DNA from: Undaria pinnatifida
Lineage: Eukaryota; Sar; Phaeophyceae; Laminariales; Alariaceae
Assembly (NCBI GenBank): GCA_012845835.1
Contig: JABAKD010000019.1
Location: 9,659,584-9,723,583, forward strand
Direction: 5' to 3'
DNA length: 64,000 nucleotides
Shown here: positions 42,201 to 54,200 of the stretch, in pieces
How the letters are laid out: every line of letters begins with the position of its first letter
Numbering within the stretch: the stretch's first letter is position 1
Notes under the pieces: generated by a model
What the model saw: only the letters and a program-made list of their open reading frames with translations
What the model was told of the DNA's origin: nothing
Database searches by the model: none
Program-made: the position numbers and the translations under genes

Positions 42201-45200
42201 GACCCCAAAAGTGTTGTACTCACACCTGACGTTGGTAGAACAGTTTTTTATATAGTCTATTAATAGTATGCATACGATAGTAGTTTCCAATTGCCTTGAG
42301 CCGGTACGCCAAGAACAAAAATGAAAGGGGAAAAATAGTAGTCTACTGCTTTATTGATATATTTCCTCAAAAAAAGGGAATTTAGTAGTGTTTTTATTTT
42401 ACTTACTTGCGGCTCCACACTTACTTGACATTTCGGAACCGAAACACCGCAAAAAAGTTACATTTGAGTGAGCAACCACGACACGAAGCGAGCACGACCG
42501 TCGCCGACCCTGGCAGGGTCGGGAGAGTCGATCAAGCTGAAGAATCGCCAGAAAACAGGGCGCCGAGAGGTGGGCCTCAGCTCGAGTTATCTCGAAGACA
42601 ACTCACAACCTTGTCTAAATCGAAGCCTTCGGCCGCTCTCGTGCCTAGGCCAACATATCTAAATCGAAGCCTTCGGCCGCTCTCGTCCCAGGGCACGCAT
42701 ATTTTCACATGTACTTATAGCAATTGGGTGGCACGTTAAGTTAACCTCAATTTCAAATCAGTTTTCGGGTTAAGAAGGCAATGTAATCCGCAAGTGGTTA
42801 TGAGCCTCGGCAAAACAAATGGCGCACGAGTCTCTACTACTTACTGTTCAATATTATGTCTCCAACGTGAGACGACCTCGAGTAGCATCGGTGACGGTTT
42901 CGACGAGAACAACAGACGACAGGAAACGGGGCCCTCGTTGGCCTACACTTCCACAACAAAGTAGTGTGGTGCCTCGGAGTGGTGTACGTTGTCATGGAGC
43001 AAAACGCACGCAGCATCTAAAGCTACCAACTGGCTACTACTTGCCGGTATCTCGGACCTCAGGTAGGACCGAATTGGAAGCCATGTATGTTCCGTTTGAG
43101 TAAGCCACCGACGCGCGGTCACTTGATACACGTGATGGAGACCACCTGCGGCTATGTAGGGCGATATTCTGGGAAATTCTGAGCAGGACGGGACGTTTTG
43201 GTGGGGGGAGTCACCAACATCTGGCTCGTCTCTTTCCAAGGTGGCCCCACAACATAGCCTGTACATCGCCTGGTATATTTCAGGATCCTGTTCGGTTTTC
43301 TGTTTTTAGGTGTTTCACACCTGGTGTTATATCGGTTTCCGTCAATATACCACATCGGCGTACTGTTGTACTCCTGTGGTTGGGGCTCGGACGGCGAAGC
43401 TGCCGTTTAGGTGTACTTCAGTATGCACTGTGGCGAGGCAACGAATCAACACTCCCTGGCGGCTATATATATTAATAGTAGGGAGGTAGTGGGTGGGCCC
43501 CATCGGAGGCAAACGCATTATTATGCCGTTTTCGTTTTGCTGCTCATTACGATCAGCCAGGACAGCTTCATGTCGGCAAAAATGGAAAGTAAGGCCATTT
43601 GGGGTTGCATTTTGCAACAACTATTTACTACTACTGTAAACTGTAAGAACTATAGTCTAGTCTATATATGTGCGAACCCAACCGTAACTGAGTGCACCTG
43701 GTGGATACTTGTAGTGGTGATGCGCTCTGTTGTGTTGTTGGACCTGATATATATTGCGTAAACTTCACCAAACAAAAAAACAAAAACAAACGCCTGTGTC
43801 ACTCATCATGCAGAGAAGAGCTGCTTCCAGCAATGAACTACAACAGGTGACGAGAAGAAACCCCACAACAAGGAGATCAAATACCCGAAGCTACACGATT
43901 AACCTCAGAGTAGGCGGTGCTGCTGAGGATCCAAGTGGCGTCCTCAGGGAAAACCGCAGGTTCTAGAGACGGAAATTACATTGAATCGCTTGTCAAAAGT
44001 AGACTCACAAGATCAGTCATTCTTATCCAAGCCAGTTTAATAAATATTTATCGAACTCACAGCTGATGACGTGTTTAGACATTTTTTTTTTCAAAATAGG
44101 TGCGAAGTTTACAATACCCCCCCCAAAAAAAAACTACAAAGATACGTTGTGTGTAAACTTGTGTCAGTGCTTTGGTACGCTTAGTTCCGGTGCTCGCGGT
44201 CATCGTGCTCTCTTTGTCTGGACTGTATCGAATCGTGCAACGCGTAGCTAACGGAGCTCGCCGCGGTATGCATACTATTGCCCCTTTTCATCGATGTTGG
44301 GTTTGTTGGCTATGCTCGTTCCAAATAGCGCCCAAATCACCTTCTTAGTGCAAAGTGTGAAAGCTAATGACATCGCTACGTGGATTTCTCCGCTTTTTCG
44401 TCCTTTCGAAACCGTCCTGCCTCCTTCCTTTGGTGCGTGCTATGATGCGATAGAGGCACATACATGCAGTATCATGAATAGGCAAATGCATGTTCTGAAA
44501 GACGGGAAAATCGTCGAAATATGGCATTCATTCTTGTTCTTCTGCATAGACTAGTCTATAGACTATATAAAATAAGGGTATTTCATTTTTTATACGGAGT
44601 AATATTCCTATATAATAAGGCTAATAATGCTATTTGCGACACCGGTCGGTGTCGAAAATAGTTATTAGCGACACGGTGTCGCAAACAAACCCCTTTTATT
44701 TGCGACACCACGCTGCGTTGGCGGCAGACACCCCAGATTGACTCCTACCTACCTAGGGTGTGTCGGCATGGCGTGGGGCTACCGTTGACGCTATCGCTCA
44801 GCCAAAACGGGCCAGTACTCGAGGAGATATGTGGTATCTTGGGGCAACCGAAAAATGTTCAGACCGTGTCGCAAATAAGGTATTTGCGACACGGTGTCGC
44901 AAATAAGGGGCTTATTTGCGACACCTCGCTGCGTTCGCGGCAGACGACTCAGATTGACTCCTAACTACCAAGGGTATGTCGGCATGGCGTAAGGCTACCA
45001 CTGAAGCTATCGCTCAGCCAAAACGGGCCAATACTCATCAAGGAGATACTATAAAAATTAAAATATACTCCTGCTGTGAGATCGAATATTTTGTCGAAAC
45101 TCATCTTTGCAAGCTGTGTGTGATACTCCGGAGATATATATGTGGTATCTTGGTGCAACCGAAAAAAGTCCAGAAGGGTTGCGAATATAAGCCTTATTTA

Positions 45201-48200
45201 CGACATCGCACGACGTTCGTCGCGCGCGCCCCGCTTAGACCAGGACTACGACGGAATTGTTAGCGTGAGGTGCGGCTACCAAATCGCCCTAATTCCACTA
45301 GTAGACAGTAGGCAGGAGAGCACGTGAGCACAGCCTACACATGAACAAGAAGAGCATCGTAGCTAAAGCTTACCTAGTTATGCGTCATGTACGCTGTACG
45401 AGTTTTCTCCCGACAAAATCGCACCTGTTTTAGCACCAACAGCAGTATGAGTACTCAGTATCCGTATTCTAGTTTTGTCATACACCTGGTACTAATAGTA
45501 TTATTAATAGGGCCTTATTAAGAGTCATTGGTAGGGCCACAGTCTATTGTTATGGGTATTGAATCCAATTGAGAGCAGTTCTCGGTTGCTTGTGTTTTTT
45601 TTTTCAACAAGTTGCAGTTGGAGTTGGGGCTTGCGGAAGCGAGCAGTCCTATACTCCCCCGCTCGGGACGATGGACCTGCATTCGTCTCAACATACACTA
45701 CCGTACGGAGTGCACCTATCTGAGTTTTGTCTGGGTCTTGCTGAGATCGCGAGGAATGGCGTATATCATAACGACCTAGTTGAAATCGGGGTAGATGTGG
45801 AGTACGTCCACAGGTTCCCGATTTTGCTTTTTAATGGTGCTGAAACACACGAAAACCCGCATCCGACTGCACAAATTCAATCTAAACGACAAGTGCCACC
45901 GACTAACGCGAGTTCGGCTTGGTGTTTGTCTACATTTGTAATTTGAGTCTGAGCTACTCCGTATCGAGCACGTGCACCCCCTTCTGCACATTATGTACCG
46001 CACCGAATACAACACACAAACACCCTTGGTAGTTAGGAGTCAATCTGAGTTGTCTGCCGAGAACACAGCGGGGTGTCGCAATTAAGGGGCTTGTTTGCGA
46101 CACCGTGTCGCAAATATCTTATTTGCGACACGGTCTGAACATTGATCGGTTGCCCCAAGATACCATATATCTCCTCGAGTACTGGCCTGCTTTGGCTGAG
46201 CGATAGCTTCAATGGTAGCCTTACGCCATGCCGACACACCCTAGGTAGTTTCGAGACAACCTGGGATGTCTGCCGCCAACGCAGCGTGGTGTCGCAAACA
46301 AGCTTGTTTGCGACACCGTGTCGCTAATAACTATTTTCGACACCGGTGTCGCAAATAGTATTGCCCATAAAATAATGTATGACAAATTCTAGGCAATGAA
46401 TCGGTACGAATGTTTTTACCCTGTCGGCCTCAGTATCGGAATCTCGACACTCCAATACCTCGAGTTTTTTTTTTCTTCGAGCGCTCTCTTCGAGGATCGG
46501 CTTCAATGCCCCCCCCCCGGCTTACCTCGCCGTGAACCCGTGCGGGGGCTCAGAGAGACGAGCGAGAAGTAGGCACGATTATGGATTTTGGGCATAATAT
46601 GCTCGAGCATTTATTTGAATCTTGGCAGGGGGAGGTGTAGTGCGCAAATACACACGGACAACTTTTAGAAATATTGCAGTAGTGGTAGGAATCACGTTTC
46701 GACAGCCCTTTGCATAGCTGTTCCGAAGAGTCGCTGTCCATATTGCTTCGCGGTTCATCCTCGAGTGAGTGTTTTCGGTAGGTAGGTGCACTCTACATTT
46801 ATTTCACGGTGTTGCTGTGACGAGAGGATCGACTTGAACGCCCTTCGCCCTTCGTTCTCCGCACCCCGTGAACCGTGAACGCGTACGGGTTGTCAAACGT
46901 CCTCATATAGTTTGTCGCTCCCTAAAACGGGCAGGCTGCTGGGGGGAAAAAACGACACTTATCATCTGATTTTATGCCAAAGACTCAGATTTTGTATTAT
47001 TGTACTTGATAGTGAGTGGGGGTTCTAGTGCGTAAACACAAAAAGGAGCAATTAAAAAAAAAATGCATGCAGTAGTAGTATAGACCTAGACTAATAGGAA
47101 TCACATTTTTGTCAGTCCCTTTTAAAAATACAAAATTAATTACAAATATTCAACGTATGTAGTCTAGTATAGTCTAGAGCTATATAGATAGTCTATATAG
47201 AAAGCGTTCGCGTTATTATCATAGTACTACTTACTGCTGCTGTGTTGTCGCTGCACGATCGCCTCCTACAACCACTGACCCTGGCATGTACGTAGTAGTA
47301 GGCAGCTCCCCTTCACAGCCAACGTTTCCTGACGTATGCGTGCTACTAACTTATCGTGGAGTGCCTGATCACGCTCCGGCACAGTTTGACCTGCTGCGGT
47401 AGCAATCAACCAAGCAATGCTCTCCTTCCCGTAGTCTACATATCGGTCCACAAGTATGTGTGTATCTTTTGAATTGCGGCCCTTTTGGGGGGGATGCTGC
47501 TGCTTGCTGCTGTTGATACATACGAATACGAGAACAGTTTTTCAGACAAGCTACACCAACAAGTAGCTACTTACAGCAGTATAGATTCATCCTGCTGAGC
47601 TGGAGCTTTTTGTACGAGCACGGGCACGTACACGAGTATACGAAAACACTGGCAGCTTCATCTGCTGCGCAGCACTTACTTGCCGTGCCGGATGTGTTGT
47701 GTGTTGTCGGTTTTCCTACCCAACCCGGTGTCCATCCTGATTCTTCATCAAACAGCAAAGAACAATAGGTGGTTTGACATATTTATCTTTGGTATCGGAC
47801 GTATCCTTACTGTTGTTTTTCTTTCGCAGCTCTGTGTGGCTTTTGCCTTTATTTACCTCGCTACAGCCCCCCTCCTACTACTGGCGAATTGTCTTCCTTG
47901 CTGTGTTTTCTGTTTTTTTCACTCGTTTTCCTTTCTACCTATTTTCTTTTTTTCCTTATTTGGTGCACATCAATATAATTTAATATTCTATTCGCTTGGT
48001 AGCATGCGGTGTAGGCGGTTTCAGCGAGTCTCGAGCGTATTGTATGTACCTGGGCCTGGTACGTATGCACCCCAACCTCCGATTTACTTTATACAATTTG
48101 TGGCTGATATACGATATGACTCGCTTCAGCTACCATACTTGTATGACATGATATAAATACAGACAAGGGCAAAGAAACATGACATGTTTGATTTTAAAGC

Positions 48201-51200
48201 TGCGCCAAGCGAAGGTCGTAGTAAACGGCATCCACGGAAGGAACCAGTTTTTCCTTGCGTTCGTCCCGGTGTCCCATCGGGGGGTCGGCTTTTCCCCCCG
48301 AGACTGTTTGGAGCAGTATAGGAGGCGTGGAAAACGTACGAGCTGTTGCTGTGGTGCCTGTGTCTGCGGTGCTGCTTGTTTGTTTGGTTGTCTGTCAACT
48401 GCAAGGTAGGGTGTCGTGTTGGTACGTACACAATGCGTTGACGATTATGTGCGTGTTGCTTCCTGCTTGACGCTTGTTCTCTTTGCTGCTGATTACTGGA
48501 TGATAATCTTGTGGAGGAGTGGATTAATTTCTGCTGCAACGATATCCTAAAAGTAGTTGCACCGATCTCGCACTCGATCGGGACTGAATTATGAAATTGG
48601 TCCATGTTGAATGTGCAACTTCTCGGACAATCACAGGCCGGTGTATGATGAGATGATATAATTGAACTTGCTTAACTTCTTGGTGGTGTATTGCGTTTTC
48701 CACGAAACCTAGCCGAGTCAATCAATCGAGTACCCGTAGGTTGGGTTATCACACTTTGCGGGGCGGTATCGAGGCGGGGGGTCAAATGAAGTCTCGGCGT
48801 ACCGGAATTAGGTTAGGGTTTTGGTAATCTATTTGTGAAATAATGGTCGAGATGGGCGTAATCATCATGGTTGGACTCACCAAGATATACACTGTACGGC
48901 CTGATGTACGGCACGGGTCTCTGTACTGACCAGCCCACAACGATGTTCCTTGGTGCTTGCTCGTGGAGGTAGATACCTCTGCGTGTGACAAGTTAGCCGC
49001 TTGGAGCTGCTCTCGGTATCCCGGCGACAACTATGGCATTGTGTTTCTACGTACAGGTGCCTGTAGGCGAGATTTCTGCCGTCGGTGGTGTCTTCGGTGG
49101 GCGCGAAGCCAGTTTTCGAGCGTGGTGTGCATGGAAAACAAGTGCACTGCCGTAGATAGATGTAGTCCACACTCCTGAGCCATTTGCTCGTTTAAAACCT
49201 GAGAGTGCTATGTTTCGTGCTAGGTTGACAACCCACCGCATGGAGCACCGGTACAACTGTGCGCATCTACAATATACAGCATCTTATTGACCGGTCGTTC
49301 CCTAACCTCCCTATTATATAGTCGCGCGGGTTTCCATCCACTGCGCTTCGTTGTCTGATTGGGCGATTGACTTGTTGATCGGGTGGTCGTGGCTGTGCCT
49401 GAACGACGCATGGTGCGCAGGTTGCAAATGACATCTCGCCGGGTAGCCTCATCGCCATGGGGGATAACGACGTTAACTGGAACGAGGGTCCGTCTGTCTA
49501 CGCCGACAACATGTCCCGCAGCAGGTAAATATACTGGGTGCCGCAGCATGCAGGGACGGGCGGCCGAAAATGGCCCGTAGTGTGCATCGTATGGACGGGG
49601 GAGGGGAGAGGCGGTCATAGGATGGGAGAAAGATAGCCGTGAAAGACGCGTAGTTTGCAACGTACCACCGGTGGAGGGGATGGGGTAGGTGAGTGATATG
49701 ACGAATCTAAGAACCATCGCGAAAACGAAGGGGCCTAACCTAATCCCAGGGTACACGTTGTTTATGTTTCTGCTTAGCGTTTATGTTTTCATGGAGAGAA
49801 GGAATCATTTTCAGATCGGTGTCCATACTTTGTTCAAAGGCAAGCCATTCTTGAAATGTCCGTGTGGCATTCAATTTGTAATCGATCTCCTCTGCTACGT
49901 TCGTGAGGCATTTGATGCTGTGTTGCTCCTCGCACATGCAGTACTGTGCAGGCCAAACAGACTGGTGTTTGCTCTAGATAAAGGCTACGATAGGGAGAGT
50001 ACACAGTTAGTTCTACAGGCTCTAACCCTACACCGCCCATGGTTTAGCACCTCACTCAAAGTTGGACGTCCAAGCGTTTTGTTAGTGCTGCGTAACATAG
50101 TCAATTCAACAGCCACGGTTATCGTGAAACCTCAACAAAAATAACAGGGAGCCACGTGTGCGAGTGGCGTTGTGTCTCCGAAACCCTAGGCGCTAAATCT
50201 GAGTCATCTGCCGTAGCCGCGATCTTTATTAGCCAAATATCGCTAGCGAGGCTCCGAATGATGAGCGTCGAAAGGGAGCCGTGTAAAACCTGGACCCCTT
50301 GTGTGCATCGGGTCTTTTAGCTTGTTTTTAATTTCCACTTTTTTCTTTCATGCAGGTTCTGCTTTTGCCCACGGGGGGATACGCCTTCTAGCCGCCGCAT
50401 CTTCGACGCGATCTCGGCAGGGTGCATACCGGTACTCACGGCTCAAGAAATCCACGCCCTTCCTTTCTTGCGGTAGGCGCATGTCAAGGGTCTCAACAGA
50501 AGCGACAACGCACGTTGGTATTCAATTTGTGATGTAAGCTGGCGTGGTGACATAGCACCAGTGGAGTGAAAAGTGGGGTGTGGGGTAACATTGTTGTGAC
50601 GAGCATTGCCGTCATTTCCAATGTCGGACGCGTTTCTTTTTATCGTTACTTGGACACTTTTTCCTATGATGACAACTCGTGATCGCTCTACGCTTAGCCT
50701 CCGCCGCCACCACATCGCAACGCGAGACCCGGCAAAGGTCTTGTTCGTCGTGCTTCTTGTTCAGAGCTTCATAGTAGCGCATTAATCTTTAATAGTAGAT
50801 CTTCTTCTGTTACGTACTCGGAGGCGTACAGTGAAGTATCGTTGCAACCGGTTCCCTATTTACTGTCCAGCTCGTCATATACCAACCCCGTACCAGTCAG
50901 CGCGACTCACAACAACCAAGTACCAGTGTCGAATGGACACTGTTATACGACAAGTAGCTTCAATCTATTGGCGGCACATGATGCATGTCACAAGTCGCAT
51001 GTCGGATCAAGATTTGATCGGCAGCCCTCAGTTCCTTCCTCCCGGCAGGAGAATCCCTACACTGCCTCTGCCGATGAGGAAGAGCATGTTGAAAGTATGA
51101 ATTCAAAACTAAGTGAATGCGCAGTCTATTCGAGCAGTCTATTTGCACGAATACGATAATCAGTTGAATCTTACGTTGAATCTTACGTTGGATCTTCAGT

Positions 51201-54200
51201 GGAACTTAGATGTAAACGTAGATTTGAGTATGTTTAGGTTGTCCCGTTGTCCCGGTATTCTACCGGACTACGGGCATTGGTCCGTAACGATCAAGTGGTG
51301 ATGAAACCCACCATGATCACTCTCCCCTCTCTCCCTTCTCTCCTTTATTTCTTCTTCCTCTCTCTTTGGCCTCAAGCGCCCTTTCCAAACTACCATTTTC
51401 CCTTCTTATCACAAGTGATCTAAACAGACACTTCGGTGCCACCTCTGCATCTCTTCGCATAGAAGACAGGGCCTCCACACAACCATTGTATTCTTAGGCT
51501 ATTCACAGATTATGAACCTTCGACCTTCGATGTAAACATCGATCAGTTCCAGGCGACATCTCATTGAAGTTTGTCGCATCTTACCGGGAAGTTTGAGAGA
51601 AACCTTTATTAAGCCGGCTACAGCATCAGCATCAGCATCAGCGATCAGCATCAGCATCAGTATCAGTATCAGCATCAGCATCAGCATCAGCACCACCATA
51701 GGAGAGTCCACGAAGGCAGGTGATGCGATAGACAAGCTCGTTAGAGCTCTCAACGGCAAATGTAATGGGCTCAAGCTCAATATATGGAAACGCACGGCTC
51801 AGTCCGTGATAAGTATGCGTCATGCCGGGATATCTGATATCCTGGAAGGGCGTCCTTGCCCCGAGGCCAAACTAATTAGCCCTCGTCCATCTTCTGTAAG
51901 AAGCAGACCTTCACGAGCTGTAACGTCCAGCCAGGCCGCTGACGAAACGGACTCTCAGTCCGGAAAACACCCCCGGCTCAAACAGCAGAAAATGTACAAC
52001 CGGACGCAGGGAGTACTCCCGTGGACCCGGCGCATCTGCTACCATCATCTTCAGGATATTCTACACTCCCAGTCGCAACATCAATTTTATGGGCCACGGA
52101 TGACAACATCTCGAATTTGGAAGACATCAAGAACTGGCACCGCGACAACCGTATTTTGTTCGACTTCTTGTTCCTGAGCACGTCGGGAGCTGCTGCAGGC
52201 TTTCTTCTACAGTTCACGCCGAAACGAGGTGAACTTGCGAATGGGAAGGCTGCATGGGATGGTATAGTTTCAAAGTATCAAAATTTCACCCGCCAGTGTA
52301 GACGTATACTCAAACAAGAACTAACCCAAATGGTCATGACGGAAGGGCAAGGCCCAGATATTTTTAAAAAGGAAGCATACTATTTACGGGATGAATTAGT
52401 GGACATGGGAAAGGTTTTCAACGATTGCAGCGTACGAGACAGTGCTGGAAGGACTCACGGATGAATACCCGCGGATAAAATACAGCGCCGAAGCAGATAA
52501 TGATTTCACACTCGACCGAGCTGTGATAACAATGCGCAATATGTACGCAAATAGAGCTATGCAAAATGGGCCTTCGCCAAAAGCGAAGGGGCGTGAGTCT
52601 GCTATAGTAGTCATGTCAACACCCTCAGCAGTAGTGACCTGTTCACACTGCAAAAAGCCAGGCCATCGATTCGAAAATTGCTTTAAACGCAAGGGAACGA
52701 TGTCAGGGCACAAACCTCCCTAACACCTCGAAAACATTCGTGGTGTACCCTGCATAATACCGATCGCCACGATAATAGCGACTGCCGGTCTCAAAAGCGG
52801 GACGACAACACAACCAGTCGCCCTCGTCCCGGTCAACAAAATGGCCGGCATCATAACAACCGCAGTGCTCACGCCAACACCGCTACAACTCTCACTTGAA
52901 CAACGCAAATAAATGGAAGCTTACGTCCCAGTGCCACATGCTCCATCCACTACTGTAGCTGCGACCACAGTATCTACTTCTACGTCTTTCGCGACTCCTC
53001 CCTGTCCATCCTCGCCTCCACTTGGTATAGGTTATTCTTTCATTGCCGCACCTCCGATCAACATCGCCGGGCAGGCCGTGGAATTCTCCATGACTTCGGA
53101 CAGCGGAGCTTCTAGCCACTTGAACGATGGACAGCTCCTACCTGGCATCAAACTCAAAATGCACCACTACGTACAGCTGGATTCTCCTGTAACAATCAAC
53201 GTCGCGGGAAACCATCGCCTTTATGGCGTTGATCAAGGGGTAAAGGTCGTTCAAGTGTTGGACCATATAGGTTCTAAGCATTCTGTGCAGCTTCCCGTCA
53301 CAATCGTACCAGGGCTAGGCAGACACCTATTTTCGGGGGGATCAGCAGCTACGATAGAGGTCAATATGATCATCGCCAGTAATTCGTGCTTGGACATGGG
53401 TGCGTTTACTGTACCCCTACGCAAAGACAATCACTGCTCTACTCTGGATCATCTCGACCTCACCACTGGTGCTACCAGACGAACACCTGAGACATCTTTT
53501 CCGACCATTTCCGACAGCAGCTTCAAAGCGGAAACCGTCCTCGTTGTTCACGCTTCAACTGCTACTAAATCTAGCTCCCTGCCCACACCAGTTCCAGCTA
53601 ACATCTGGCAGAAGAGGTTGGGTCATCCCAATGGGCAGGTGATGGCCAAGCTAAAAAATATCGTAGAGTGTTGGGTGAATTTCTCAGAAAATTTATGAGC
53701 GTGTTATACGTGCAAAATCAACGAGAGAACTCAACAGAAACATCCTAAGACATCGCGTCCTGACCCTTCCAGCGAACATTTAAAGCTGGTGAGTACTGAC
53801 CTGCTAGGACCGGTGACGCCCAAGGCGATCGGAGGATACGCCTATATGGCAAAGTATACCAACCACCACAGCAGGTTAAGAGCAGCCTCCTTCATCGAAC
53901 AGCCGCCTTCCGTTCTACCAACAGCAGACTCGGCCCCTTCTCAAGCAAGAGCGCGTCAGCTGGCCCTACAATGCCAAGATTCCCCGAAACAGCAATTCGA
54001 GGTCGTCTCGCAGCACATAAGGGCTGTCGTAATGGACAAAATAAACCCTCCGGTATTTATTTCGGTACCAAACACCTACGCACAACGTATGGTCTCACAA
54101 CAAGCGGAAGAATGCAAACCTTCAGCGACCTCTGCTCGAAGATCAACGACTTCAGCACGGAGAACTCCTGCTAAGCTCCAACACCTTGAAGTCGCAACTA

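Larger units (their letters stand above)
39265..49420 (+). other. Intron 1 of GT47 gene B, 10.2 kb
   Basis: Inferred from donor AAAG|GTGGGT and acceptor TGCGCAG with phase 0 on both sides. It is filled with R1, R3, R4 and R7 repeats and simple sequence. A small missed exon cannot be excluded. Confidence 0.6.

Noticed and set aside
49689-50144. 151-residue + frame as a gene
   Set aside because: Lies within intron 2 of GT47 gene B and has no motif; the neighbouring exons join in phase across it.
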